64,000 nt of DNA from Pseudomonadota bacterium (GCA_021849615.1 JAJZSQ010000004.1:1-64000); one strand, 5' to 3'; counted from the stretch's first letter, positions 42,314 through 52,379 are shown. The notes: generated by a model from the sequence alone, not told the origin. Numbers and translations: made by a program.

Positions 42314-43446
42314 ACGCGCACGGCGAATCCACCACCGCGAGCAGCCTCGAGCAGGCCGTCGCCTGGCGCATGCGGCTGACGGAGTCCCCGGAGCTGTTCC
42401 GAGCGGGATTTTCCGCCTGGCTCGATGCCGATCCGGCCCACGAGCAGGCCTGGCGGGCCGTGCAGACGCCGTGGATGTTCCTCGGCGAGCAGTCGGCCTC
42501 CCCGAGCGTGGTGCGGCTGCGTCGCGCCGCGCTGGTACATGCGTACAACGCGCTGCGCAGCAACTGGCTGCGCGCCAAGCTGCGGCGCCCGCCGGTGCGG
42601 CTCGCGGGCGCGGCGAGCGTGCTGATCGCACTCGTGGGCGGCATCCTCTGGTGGCAGCACCGTCCGCTCGTCTATACCACCGGTCCCGGCGAGCAGCGCT
42701 CGGTGCGCCTGGCGGACGGTTCGAGAATAGTGCTCGATGCAAGCAGCGAAGTGACGGTGCGCTACACCGCCGATGCGCGCACGCTGGCGCTGGTTCGCGG
42801 ACAGGCGCGCTTCGATGTGGCGCACAACCCGCTGCGACCCTTCACCGTCGCGGCCGATGGGCGCAAGGTCGTCGCCACCGGGACGGCCTTCGACGTCAAC
42901 CTGGTCGGCTCGGAGCTGCGGGTGACGCTGCTGAAGGGGCACGTGGTGATCCTGCCGGCCGGCGCGTCGGTCAAGCCCTTCGTGCCGGTCGGGGAGCCGG
43001 GGGTCAATCCGCGCATGGTCGACGTGGCGGTGACCGGCATCCCGCCGAACTGGCAGCGCATTGCGCTCGACCCGGGCGAACAGCTGGTGCTCGCCGAGCA
43101 CGCGCCGCCGCACGTCACTCGCGTCAACCTGCGCCGCGTGACGGCCTGGCAGCGCGGGCAGCTGGTCTTCAGGAACGAGCCGCTGCATCAGGTCCTCACG
43201 AGCATCGACCGTTACATCCCCGAGCCGATCGTCGCCGGCGATCCGCGCACCGCGCAGATGCGCATCAGCGGAGTCTACCAGGAGGGAGACGTCGATGGCT
43301 TCGTCGGCACGATCACCCACTACCTGCCGGTGCAGGCGCATGAACGGGCCGACGGTACGGTGATCCTGACCTACCGGGCCCCGCGGCACCTCGCCGCCCC
43401 GGCGTCCGCACCGCAGATCCCCGCCGCTGGGGCCGCCTCCCTCTAG
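42310..43446 (+). CDS. FecR-family anti-sigma/sigma regulator
   Basis: Single TM (SVLIALVGGILWW), YTTGPGEQRSVRLADGSRIVLDASSEVTVRYTADARTLALVRGQARFDVAHNPLRPFTVAADGRKVVATGTAFDV; ATGA overlap with sigma gene. Confidence 0.93.
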   Translation: MNAHGESTTASSLEQAVAWRMRLTESPELFRAGFSAWLDADPAHEQAWRAVQTPWMFLGEQSASPSVVRLRRAALVHAYNALRSNWLRAKLRRPPVRLAGAASVLIALVGGILWWQHRPLVYTTGPGEQRSVRLADGSRIVLDASSEVTVRYTADARTLALVRGQARFDVAHNPLRPFTVAADGRKVVATGTAFDVNLVGSELRVTLLKGHVVILPAGASVKPFVPVGEPGVNPRMVDVAVTGIPPNWQRIALDPGEQLVLAEHAPPHVTRVNLRRVTAWQRGQLVFRNEPLHQVLTSIDRYIPEPIVAGDPRTAQMRISGVYQEGDVDGFVGTITHYLPVQAHERADGTVILTYRAPRHLAAPASAPQIPAAGAASL

Positions 43447-43453
43447 GGTCGGT

Positions 43454-43485
43454 GGGCGGCGGATGCCGCCCGCTGTTGTTTTTTT
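43454..43485 (+). terminator. Intrinsic terminator between fecR and the TonB receptor
   Basis: GGGCGGC-ggat-GCCGCCC then gctgttgttttttt. Confidence 0.65.
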
Positions 43486-43571
43486 ACAAAAAACGACAGT
43501 TGCCAGGAGGATCTGGCGGACTGCGGCGTCTTTTCCTCAGTCGGCCCGAAAAAAGTCTCTGCGGGCCGGTT

Positions 43572-43584
43572 TTGCGATTCGCAA
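43572..43584. promoter_or_regulatory. 13-nt palindrome upstream of TonB receptor start
   Basis: TTGCGA-t-TCGCAA, 19 nt before ATG 43604. Confidence 0.4.
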
Positions 43585-43603
43585 TCCTTTTTGGGGGGAG
43601 CAC

Positions 43604-46600
43604 ATGTTCAAGTCGGATTCATCGTCTGCCGCCTCGCGCGGCAAGCGCAGCCCGTCTGCGGCCGCGCGTCATCCTGGCCACCACGTGCAGCGGCCGCTCG
43701 CGCGCGCCGTCTTCACGACCGTGGCGGGGCTCATGGCCACCGCCGCCGCCGCACACGGCCGGCTGTTTCACTTCGATATCAATCACCAGTCGCTGTCCGA
43801 GGCGCTGCAGACCTATGCCCAGGTGTGCGGCAAGGACGTGATTTTCACTCAATCCGTCGTGGCCGGTACGCCCGCGGCCTCGCTGGTCGGGGACTACACC
43901 GCGCAGGACGCACTGACCCACCTGCTCTCCGGCACGACGCTGACGGTGAAGCGCTCGCCCACCGGCGCGCTGATGATCCTCAAGGGCGGGGCGAGCCCGG
44001 CGGACCTCAGCAGTGATCCTCCGACGGCCTCGGCTGCAACGGCTGCCGGCGATCCCCCGGCCGGCGATCCCCCGGCCGCGAGCGCCTCGGCCAGTGCCGA
44101 TCCGCCATCGCAGGCCGTGCCGCAGACCGCCGCGTCCTCCCCGGCTCAACAGCAGGGTTCGCTCGCCGAAGTCGTAGTGACCGGCAGCTTGATCGCCAGT
44201 CGCAGCGACACCGCCTCGAGCCCGCTGGTCACCGTGGGCGCCGGGCAGATCACCTCCGTCGGCCAGGTCTCCCTCGACACCGCGCTCGGCCAGATGCCGC
44301 AGTTTGCTGCCGGCCAGGGTCAGACGGAAGTGGGCGACGTTCAGGGTGCGACCGGATTCCAGGGCGGACAATCGTATGCCGACCTGCGCGGACTCGGCGC
44401 CGAGCGCACGCTGGTGCTGCTCGACGGCCAGCGCATGGTGCCGACCAGTCCCGCGGGGACCGTGGACCTGAACACGATCCCGATGGCGCTGATCAAGAAT
44501 GTCGACGTCATTACCGGTGGCGCATCGGCCGTCTACGGCTCCGATGCCATCGCGGGTGTCGTGAATTTCCGTCTGCGGCGGCATTTTAGCGGCATCCAGC
44601 TGTCCTATCAGCACGGCGCGTCCACCCATGGCTACGGCAAGGAAGACTCCTTCAGCGTGCTGATGGGAGGAAACTTCGCCCATCGCAAGGGCAATGCCGT
44701 CGTCGACATCGAGTACAACGAGCGCGGTGGCGTCACTGGCCAGCAGCTCTCGTTCTTCAACTCTCCGCAATTTGCCCGTACCGTGCCGTTCCCGCCGGAA
44801 GGGCGCTTCGCGCTCGGCGGCGTGCCGGTCTCGGCGGTGAACGCGGTTCTCGCCCAGTATCCGGGCACCACGCCGTTGAGCGGTACCGGGACGTATCCAG
44901 GCTTCCTCGGCGTGAACAACGACGGGTCGATCTTCACCACCGGCGATGCGCCGAACTGCGTGCAGAACTACCGGCCGACGGGTCAGACGCTCGGACTGGC
45001 CATCAGCCCGAACTGCCAGCAGATCGTCGCGGAGCTCGGACCTTACTTCGCCGCGCAGGTGCCGTCCCGGCGCTACAACCTGTTCGCACACGTGACCTAC
45101 AAGCTCAATCACGACGTGCAGGCGTACGGGCAGATCAACTTCATGCATTCGACTGCACAGGATCTGCAGGGCGGGGCGTTCTTCAACGGCAACCCGAAGC
45201 CCCTTCTGGTTCCACTGAACAATCCGTTCGTCCAGGGTAATGCGTCGCTGCAGTCGCTGATCGCTGCACAGACGACCCCGAACAGCGGACCGCTGGTAGT
45301 CGAGCAGTGGGGAACCCAGTTCGGTCCTCGCATCGAGCAGTTCGACTACAACGACTATCAGTTGACTGCTGGACTGAAGGGTGCGATCGGCTCGACGAGC
45401 CTGCGGTGGAATGTATTCGGCTCGTACGGCCAGACGAACTTCAATAATTACGAGGCGAACACCATCAACCTCCCGGCGCTTGAGACCATCATGTATGGCA
45501 CGGCGAACTACCTGGGGGGAAGTGGAAACTCCTGCGTCGGCTACGCGTGGGATCCGCTCGGGAATCATCCGCTCAGCAAGGGGTGTCTCGAGTACGTCAA
45601 TGGGACGGCGAAGAACATCTCGGTGTTGACGCAGAAGTACTTCGAGGGCGACATCAGCGGTACGCTCTGGACGTTGCCCGAGGGCAAGCTGAAGTTCGCG
45701 CTCGGTGCGGACTACCGCGGCGATGCCTTCAACTACGACGCGTCTCCGCTGATCAACCCGGCGGTGAACACTCTGCCGGCGTTCGCGCCGAACCTGCCGC
45801 AGCAGATCATCTCCCCGTCGTACGATCTGGCGTCCTCGACGGGCGGCACTCAGAACGTTCGTGAGGTGTATGCGGAGTTGCGCGTGCCGGTGCTGCGCAA
45901 CAAGCCGTTTGCGAAGGACGTGTCGTTGGACATCGCGGGCCGTCATTCGCAGTATGACCTGTTCGGCGGGGCGAACACCTTCATGGCGGATCTGCACTGG
46001 CAGGTCAATGATGCCGTGACGTTCCGCGGCGGCTTCCAGCGGGCCTTCCGGGCGCCGAGCCTGCAGGACCTCTACAATCCGTCGATCCAGGCCCAGGTGC
46101 CGATTTCCGGTGATCCGTGCGACTACAACAGTTCGTACCGGACCGGAGCCAATGCGGCGCAGGTCGCGGCACTGTGTCAGGCGCAGGGCGTGCCGAGCGG
46201 ACTGCTCTCGTCGTATTCGTACGGCGAAGCGTCGGCGAACGGTGTCTACACCGGCAACACTCATCTGAAGCCGGAAGTTGCGGACACCTACACGTTCGGC
46301 TTCGTTCTGACGCCGCACTTCCAGGGTAGCCTCGATCACGATCTGGGTGCGTCGGTGGACTACTACCACATCAAGCTCAATGGTGCGGTGGGTGCCGTGA
46401 CCGGCGATCTGGTGTTGCAGAACTGCTTCAACACGAATGGTGCCAACCCGACCTATTCGAACAGCAACTTCTACTGCCAGCAGATCTCACGTGATCCGAC
46501 GACCGGAACGCTGGCGACTTTGAAGACGTTCGAGGAGAACATCGGTTCGTTCACCACCGATGGTGTGGACATCCAGGCGCATTGGGGCTTCCCGTTGCAT

Positions 46601-47092
46601 GCGCTCGGATTGTCGGAGCGCTCGGGACGGGTGTTGCTGCAGACGTACGTGTCGTATCTGCGTTCGCTGCGAGTCGTCGGTCTGGGCGCGCCGAGCGTGA
46701 ACCTGGCCGGTTCGATTGCTGATACCTACTCGGCAATCGCCGCAGACGGCGCGAGCATCTCCGACCTCTCGCATCCGAGCTGGAAGGCCAATACGATGCT
46801 CGGCTACGCCAATGGGCCTCTCGGGGTCGCATTGCACTGGCGGTTCATCTCCTCGATGACCGACCTGATGGATGGGGTGAATAGCGGTGACGCGGGTGTT
46901 CCGGCGTACAGCTACTTCGATCTGAATGCCCATTATCAGGTGACCTCGGAACTGCAGGTGCGGGCGGGAATCACGAACCTGTTCGACAAGAAGGAGCCGT
47001 TCGTGGCAGGGGCGCCGTTGCTGACGGATGCGGCCACCTACGACATCTTCGGTCGTCAGTACTTCGTGGGCTTCACCGCCAACTTCGATTGA
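43604..47092 (+). CDS. TonB-dependent outer membrane receptor with N-terminal STN signalling domain
   Basis: STN FDINHQSLSEALQTYAQVCGKDVIFTQSVVAGTPAASLVGDYTAQDALTHLLSGTTL; plug DVITGGASAVYGSDAIAGVVNFRLRR; C-terminal YDIFGRQYFVGFTANFD. Confidence 0.93.
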   Translation: MFKSDSSSAASRGKRSPSAAARHPGHHVQRPLARAVFTTVAGLMATAAAAHGRLFHFDINHQSLSEALQTYAQVCGKDVIFTQSVVAGTPAASLVGDYTAQDALTHLLSGTTLTVKRSPTGALMILKGGASPADLSSDPPTASAATAAGDPPAGDPPAASASASADPPSQAVPQTAASSPAQQQGSLAEVVVTGSLIASRSDTASSPLVTVGAGQITSVGQVSLDTALGQMPQFAAGQGQTEVGDVQGATGFQGGQSYADLRGLGAERTLVLLDGQRMVPTSPAGTVDLNTIPMALIKNVDVITGGASAVYGSDAIAGVVNFRLRRHFSGIQLSYQHGASTHGYGKEDSFSVLMGGNFAHRKGNAVVDIEYNERGGVTGQQLSFFNSPQFARTVPFPPEGRFALGGVPVSAVNAVLAQYPGTTPLSGTGTYPGFLGVNNDGSIFTTGDAPNCVQNYRPTGQTLGLAISPNCQQIVAELGPYFAAQVPSRRYNLFAHVTYKLNHDVQAYGQINFMHSTAQDLQGGAFFNGNPKPLLVPLNNPFVQGNASLQSLIAAQTTPNSGPLVVEQWGTQFGPRIEQFDYNDYQLTAGLKGAIGSTSLRWNVFGSYGQTNFNNYEANTINLPALETIMYGTANYLGGSGNSCVGYAWDPLGNHPLSKGCLEYVNGTAKNISVLTQKYFEGDISGTLWTLPEGKLKFALGADYRGDAFNYDASPLINPAVNTLPAFAPNLPQQIISPSYDLASSTGGTQNVREVYAELRVPVLRNKPFAKDVSLDIAGRHSQYDLFGGANTFMADLHWQVNDAVTFRGGFQRAFRAPSLQDLYNPSIQAQVPISGDPCDYNSSYRTGANAAQVAALCQAQGVPSGLLSSYSYGEASANGVYTGNTHLKPEVADTYTFGFVLTPHFQGSLDHDLGASVDYYHIKLNGAVGAVTGDLVLQNCFNTNGANPTYSNSNFYCQQISRDPTTGTLATLKTFEENIGSFTTDGVDIQAHWGFPLHALGLSERSGRVLLQTYVSYLRSLRVVGLGAPSVNLAGSIADTYSAIAADGASISDLSHPSWKANTMLGYANGPLGVALHWRFISSMTDLMDGVNSGDAGVPAYSYFDLNAHYQVTSELQVRAGITNLFDKKEPFVAGAPLLTDAATYDIFGRQYFVGFTANFD
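44045..44074 (+). repeat. 2 x 15-bp perfect tandem repeat in STN-plug linker
   Basis: GCCGGCGATCCCCCG x2, encoding AGDPP AGDPP. Confidence 0.9.
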
Positions 47093-47121
47093 TTCCAGAC
47101 CTTCCGGTCTGACGAATCGGC

Positions 47122-47156
47122 CTGGCCCCGGCTGCCATTTCAGCAGCCGGGGCCGG
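47122..47156 (+). terminator. Terminator after the TonB receptor
   Basis: TGGCCCCGGCTGC-catttca-GCAGCCGGGGCCGG then tgcgtttt; a second hairpin CAGACC-ttcc-GGTCTG precedes it. Confidence 0.7.
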
Positions 47157-47525
47157 TGCGTTTTGGGGCAACTCCAAAGCCGGTCCTCAGCGGTTGCGCG
47201 AGCGGGGTGGTGCCGTCGCGTGGGCCGTCAGCGATGCGGTCAGAAGCTTGCCGGGTCGGGTTCTCACCGGGATCTGTGAGGCGGGCGGCTCCCGCGTGGA
47301 GCCCGCTGGATTCGGCCGTTGCGCTGCGGGCTCACGGCAGTGCGCCCCCCGGTGCGTCCGCTGCGCGCATTCGCGCCCTGTGAACGTGGGCAAGCCCGGC
47401 TCACCCACGCGGCAACGGCGTCCGCGCCCTGATCGGGCGTTCGAGCGCGGCATATCCTGCGAATCCTGGTGTCCGTCAGGGTTCGAGGCGCCCGCAGCGG
47501 GCCTCGCTGGGATGATTTCCTACCC

Positions 47526-48197
47526 TCATTTTCGAGCCTGCGAGTTCATGAATCCGCGCGTTTTGCGCAGGATGTGCGGCAGGAAGGCGACGCACGCGAG
47601 CAGCGCCAGGGTGATCAGTCCGGTACGGATCCAATCGGCATGTCCCGACAACGCCGTGCGGCCCGCGTAGCCGAGATACGTATACGCGAGCGTGCCGGGC
47701 AACATGGCGAGGTAGGAGGCCATCACGTACCGGGAGACGCGTATCCGGGTCAGACCCAGGGCGTAGTTCAGCAGGTTGAAGGGCACCAGGGGTACGAGGC
47801 GCACGAAAGCCACGAATCGCCAGTCTTCACGCTCGACCCCGGCGATGATCTGTTCGGTGCGCGGCCCGAGACGCCGGCGGACCCAGCCCGAGGCGAGATA
47901 GCGCGAGACGAGAAATGCGCCCGTGGCGCCGAGCGTTGCGCCGGTGAGGTTGTAGAAGGTGCCGGCGGCCGGCCCGAAGAGCGCGCCGCCGGCGAGCGTC
48001 AGTACGGTCCCGGGCAGCAGCGCAACGGTCGCGGCGGCATAAAGGACGATGAAAGCGAGGGGCCCCCAGGGACCGGCGCGGTGAATGGCAGCGCCGAGGG
48101 ACTGCACGTCGAGCGCGCTGCGGTGCATGAAGGCCCAGAGCGCCGCGGTCACGAGCACGACGGCGAGTGCAAGACGCAGGAGAGTGGCTCGAGTCAC
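47526..48197 (-). CDS. TVP38/TMEM64 (SNARE-associated/DedA-like) membrane protein
   Basis: VALLPGTVLTLAGGALFGPAAGTFYNLTGATLGATGAFLVSRYLASGWVRR...FVRLVPLVPFNLLNYALGLTRI; GTG start overlapping the upstream stop (GTGA). Confidence 0.9.
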   Translation of the reverse strand: MTRATLLRLALAVVLVTAALWAFMHRSALDVQSLGAAIHRAGPWGPLAFIVLYAAATVALLPGTVLTLAGGALFGPAAGTFYNLTGATLGATGAFLVSRYLASGWVRRRLGPRTEQIIAGVEREDWRFVAFVRLVPLVPFNLLNYALGLTRIRVSRYVMASYLAMLPGTLAYTYLGYAGRTALSGHADWIRTGLITLALLACVAFLPHILRKTRGFMNSQARK

Positions 48198-49090
48198 GTA
48201 TCTTCCTTCACGGTGCGGCGGGCGATCGCGGACCCGCTCGACTCGGCGATGAACGGCATGATCAGCATCCCCTGCACATGATCGCACTGGCGCGGGTCGC
48301 GCCAGCCGGGCAGCCCGAGGGTCATCTGATCCTGGGCGGTGCGGCTCGCGGCGCGATAGGTGCCGAGCAGGCGGTCCCACCAGGACAGGTTGAAGCCGAA
48401 ATTGCGGTTCGTCTCGTCGGTGTCGATCGAGTGATGCACGCGGTGCATCTCGGGCGTGACCAGCAGCCAGCGCAGTGTCGCATCGAGGTGCGCCGGAAGC
48501 CGCACGTTGCCATGGGTGAACATCGCGCTGGCATTCAGCACGATCTCGAACAGCAGCACCGCTATGGGGCTGGCGCCGAGGAGGGCGATCGCGGCGCATT
48601 TGATCAGCAGGGACAGGAGGATCTCCAGCGGGTGGAAGCGCACGCCGGTGGTGACGTCGAAGTCCAGGTCCGCATGGTGCACGCGGTGCAGCCGCCACAG
48701 CGCCGGAACGGCATGCAGCATCACGTGCTGCAGGTAAACGGTCAGGTCCAGTGCCGCGAGCGTCAGCAGCAGGCGCACCGGTGCGGGCAGTGCGAGGAGT
48801 GGGAGCACGCCCCAGCCGTGCCGGGCTGCAAACAATGCCGTGGCGAGCGCCGCGCCCGGCAGGACCAGGCGCACCAGGAGCGTGTCGGCGGCGATGATGC
48901 CGAGATTGTTCAGCCAGCGCCTGCCCTTGGGCCGATGGAGCACCCGCCGGGGCGCGAGCAGTTCCCAGACGGCCATCAGGGCGAACACGCCGGCGAAGGC
49001 GCCGAGACGGGCGGCAGCCGGGTGCGCTGCAAGGAGTTCGGTGGGCGTCACGGGCAGGTCGAATCGCGGCCGGGCGGTGAAGAGGATCAT
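48194..49090 (-). CDS. Sterol desaturase/fatty acid hydroxylase superfamily membrane protein
   Basis: His-box motifs HVMLHAVPALWRLHRVHHADLDFDVTTGVRFHPLE and HRVHHSIDTDETNRNFGFNLSWWDRLLGTYR. Confidence 0.92.
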   Translation of the reverse strand: MILFTARPRFDLPVTPTELLAAHPAAARLGAFAGVFALMAVWELLAPRRVLHRPKGRRWLNNLGIIAADTLLVRLVLPGAALATALFAARHGWGVLPLLALPAPVRLLLTLAALDLTVYLQHVMLHAVPALWRLHRVHHADLDFDVTTGVRFHPLEILLSLLIKCAAIALLGASPIAVLLFEIVLNASAMFTHGNVRLPAHLDATLRWLLVTPEMHRVHHSIDTDETNRNFGFNLSWWDRLLGTYRAASRTAQDQMTLGLPGWRDPRQCDHVQGMLIMPFIAESSGSAIARRTVKEDT

Positions 49091-49262
49091 AGGCGCGAAC
49101 CTGCCGGTCCGTCACCCACCCCGGGGAGCGCCCCGCGCCGGGGGGTAGGCTGTCCGTCATCGATCGGTCACACTGTGCCGGTAGGCTCGGCGCACGCGTG
49201 AGTCCCGGCCGACCCGGCACGGGCCTCACCGCCCCCCTTCACTCTCACCGAGGAACTTCCGC

Positions 49263-50912
49263 ATGCGTTCCCCTCTGAACTGCCTCGCCGTGCTGCTCGG
49301 ACTCGCCGTACTCGCCGCCGCAACCGGCGCCTCGGCCCACGTGCGCGAGCTGCCGGCGGCACGTGAGCCGACGCGCACGCCGATCAAGCACCTGGTGGTG
49401 ATTTTCGATGAGAATGTCTCGTTCGATCACTATTTCGCGACCTACCCGCACGCGGCCAATCCGCCGGGCGAGCCGCGCTTCTCGGCTGCGCCGGGCACTC
49501 CCGCGGTGAACAACCTGCTGCGCGGACAGCTGTTGACCCACAACCCGAACTTGAATCCGCGCAACGGCCGCGGCGCCACCAATCCGTTCCGGCTGGACCG
49601 CTCGCAGGCGGCGACCGCCGATCAGAACCATGGCTACACCGCCGAGCAGCTCGCCTACGATGGCGGCGCGGCGGATCTGTTCCCGCTGCACACCGGGCGG
49701 GGCACCCCGGGGGGCGCCGGAGCATTCGGCACACCGGGCCAGGTGATGGGCTATTTCGACGGCAACACCGTCACGGCGCTGTGGAACTACGCGCAGCACT
49801 TCGCGATGAGCGATGACGCCTACACCGACACGTACGGCCCCTCGACCCCCGGGGCGCTCGAGGTGGTCTCCGGTCAGACCAACGGGGTGCGGCTCATTGC
49901 CAGCACGACCCACCGCTATTACATCGCCGACGGGGCGGACGGCTACGGCCTGATCAGCGACGTCGATCCGGCCTACGACGTGTGCTCGAGCCGCGCCAAC
50001 CAGGTGCGCATGCTCGGGCGCAATATCGGCGAGCTGCTCACGGCGCACGGGGTGAGCTGGGGCGGGTTCATGGGCGGGTTCGACCTGGCGCGCACCAACT
50101 CCAACGGCACGCGCGGCTGCCGGCGCAGCACGTACTCGACGGTGGTCGGGCAGAAGGTGCGCGACTACATACCGCACCACAACTGGTTCCAGTACTTCAA
50201 GGCGACCGCCAATCCGACCCATGCGCTGCCGGCCTCGATCCGCGCCGTCGGGTATACCTACGATGCCGACGGCCGGCGCGATCCAGCCAACCACGAGTAC
50301 GGCCTGGGGGATTTCTTCGCCGCGCTGCGTGCCGGGAATCTGCCGGCGGTCTCGTATCTGAAAGCACCGGGGTACGAAGACGGACATGCCGGCTACTCCG
50401 ATCCGCTTGATGAGCAGGCCTGGATCGTGCGGGTGGTGAACCACCTGGAGCGCAGTCCGGCCTGGCGCAGCACCGCCGTCATCATCACCTGGGACGACTC
50501 CGACGGCTGGTACGATCACGCCTTCGCCACGCCCACCAACCCGTCCTACGACAAGAGCGCCGACCGGCTCGACGGGCCGGGCGTGTGCGGGCAAGGCATC
50601 GCGCTTGCCGGTGTCCACGGCAAGCCCGTCAATGGTCGCTGCGGACCGGGCACCCGCATCCCGTTCTTCGTGATCTCCCCGTATGCCAAGGTGAACTACG
50701 TGAGCCACGCGCGTATCTCGCAGGCCTCCGTGGTGCGCTTCATCGAAGACAACTGGCTCCACGGTGAGCGTCTGGGCGACGGGGCGTTCGATGCGACTGC
50801 CGGCAGCATCATGAACATGTTTGATTTCACGCGGCGCCGGCCGGCTGCGCCGCTGCTGCTCAACGGCCGCACCGGTGAGCCGCTCGCGCCGCGCCGCGGG
50901 GCCGGCGCCTGA
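49263..50912 (+). CDS. AcpA/phospholipase C-type phosphoesterase (alkaline phosphatase superfamily), exported
   Basis: IKHLVVIFDENVSFDHYFATYPHAANPPGEP; VIITWDDSDGWYDHAF; signal peptide. Confidence 0.88.
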   Translation: MRSPLNCLAVLLGLAVLAAATGASAHVRELPAAREPTRTPIKHLVVIFDENVSFDHYFATYPHAANPPGEPRFSAAPGTPAVNNLLRGQLLTHNPNLNPRNGRGATNPFRLDRSQAATADQNHGYTAEQLAYDGGAADLFPLHTGRGTPGGAGAFGTPGQVMGYFDGNTVTALWNYAQHFAMSDDAYTDTYGPSTPGALEVVSGQTNGVRLIASTTHRYYIADGADGYGLISDVDPAYDVCSSRANQVRMLGRNIGELLTAHGVSWGGFMGGFDLARTNSNGTRGCRRSTYSTVVGQKVRDYIPHHNWFQYFKATANPTHALPASIRAVGYTYDADGRRDPANHEYGLGDFFAALRAGNLPAVSYLKAPGYEDGHAGYSDPLDEQAWIVRVVNHLERSPAWRSTAVIITWDDSDGWYDHAFATPTNPSYDKSADRLDGPGVCGQGIALAGVHGKPVNGRCGPGTRIPFFVISPYAKVNYVSHARISQASVVRFIEDNWLHGERLGDGAFDATAGSIMNMFDFTRRRPAAPLLLNGRTGEPLAPRRGAGA

Positions 50913-50916
50913 GCGG

Positions 50917-52293
50917 ATGTCCCGCGCGAGCAGGCCGCTGGCGGCCGCGGTGCTCATCGGCGCGCTGCTGCCGGGACTCGCCGCGGCCGGCGGGGTGCGG
51001 ATCGAGCCTGCGGCGATCCGCGCCGAGCGGCTGCTCGCGGCGGGATTCAATCCCCACCCGGTGAAACTGCGCCTGCCACCGGTGCGAGCGCTCTCGGCGC
51101 TGGCGCGGCTCGGGCGGCACCTGTTCTTAGATCCGGCGCTGTCCGGTTCCGGACGGCTCTCGTGCGCCAGCTGCCACAGCCCCGCGCATGCCTACGGCCC
51201 CGCAGGCGCCGCCCCGGTGGCGCTCGGCGGGCCGGCGCGGCGCACCCCGGGGGTTCGCGCCGTGCCCTCATTGCGTTATCTGTACCGCCAGCCGCCCTTC
51301 ACGATCGGCCCGGATCTCCAGAACGGCACCGACGTCCCGGTGCCCCTGACACGCCAGGTGCGCGCGGCCGCCACGCACCGCCGGGTGCGCAAGAGTGCGG
51401 GCCGGCCGTTCGCCGCCGCGGTCAATCTCGTGCCGCAGGGCGGACTGTTCTGGGACGGACGGGTCAACACCCTCGAGCAGCAGGCGAACGGACCGCTGTA
51501 CAACCCCGCGGAGATGGACGGCGGCAGCGCACGGGCGGTGGCGGCCAAACTGCGCAGAGGACCGTATGCACGGACGTTCATTCGGCTGTTCGGGCCGGCG
51601 GTGTTCGACAACGCGCACCTTGCGGTCGCCGAAGCGATGTTCGCCATCGCACGCTTCGAAATCGAGGATCGCAGTTTCCATCCGTTCTCGAGCAAGTTCG
51701 ATGCCTGGCTCGAAGGCAAGGCGCGCTTCACCCCTGCGCAGCTGCGCGGCTACGAGCTGTTCAACGATCCGGACAAGGGCAACTGCGCAGCCTGCCACCT
51801 GGATCAGCCGGGCCCGGATCGGCTGCCGCCGCTGTTCACGGACTTCCAGTACGAGGCGCTCGGCGTGCCGCGCAACCCGGCGATCCCGGCGAACCGCAAC
51901 CCGCAGTACTACGACCTGGGGCTGTGCGGTCCGTACCGTGCCGACCTGCGTCGCGAGCAGCAGTACTGCGGGATGTTCCTCACTCCGTCGCTGCGCAACG
52001 TGGCGACGCGGCACGTGTTCTTCCACAACGGCGTGTTCCACACGCTGCATCAGGTCCTCGAGTGGTACGTCAACCGCGACCTGCATCCGGGGCGCTTCTA
52101 CCCACACAATGCGGCCGGACGGGTGATCAAATTCAACGACCTGCCGCGCCGCTACCGCGGCAACGTCGATACCACGGATGCGCCATTCAACCGCCGGCCG
52201 GGCCAACGCCCGGCGCTCACCCGGCGGCAGATCGGTGAGGTCATCGCCTTCCTGAAAACGCTCACCGACGGCTATCGCCCGAGCCTGCACTGA
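50917..52293 (+). CDS. Di-heme cytochrome c peroxidase / MauG-like protein
   Basis: Two CxxCH sites (CASCH, CAACH), LARLGRHLFLDPALSGSGRLSCASCH...FWDGRVNTLEQQANGPL; 4 nt after acpA-like gene. Confidence 0.9.
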   Translation: MSRASRPLAAAVLIGALLPGLAAAGGVRIEPAAIRAERLLAAGFNPHPVKLRLPPVRALSALARLGRHLFLDPALSGSGRLSCASCHSPAHAYGPAGAAPVALGGPARRTPGVRAVPSLRYLYRQPPFTIGPDLQNGTDVPVPLTRQVRAAATHRRVRKSAGRPFAAAVNLVPQGGLFWDGRVNTLEQQANGPLYNPAEMDGGSARAVAAKLRRGPYARTFIRLFGPAVFDNAHLAVAEAMFAIARFEIEDRSFHPFSSKFDAWLEGKARFTPAQLRGYELFNDPDKGNCAACHLDQPGPDRLPPLFTDFQYEALGVPRNPAIPANRNPQYYDLGLCGPYRADLRREQQYCGMFLTPSLRNVATRHVFFHNGVFHTLHQVLEWYVNRDLHPGRFYPHNAAGRVIKFNDLPRRYRGNVDTTDAPFNRRPGQRPALTRRQIGEVIAFLKTLTDGYRPSLH

Positions 52294-52379
52294 ATGTGAT
52301 GCGCGGCGCCCTTCGGCTGCGGCAATTACCACCGTGCTCAGGGTCGGTACGTATCGCACCAGGCTGCGGCCGGATCCAT

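Noticed and set aside
43619-46369. 916-aa minus-strand ORF antisense to the TonB receptor
   Set aside because: Same GC artefact; RR/HR-rich without domains.
47093-47670. ORFs 47194-47670 and neighbours in the gap after the receptor
   Set aside because: Overlapping, Arg/Pro/Cys-rich frames over a terminator and the 3' end of the TVP38 gene; no protein-like pattern.
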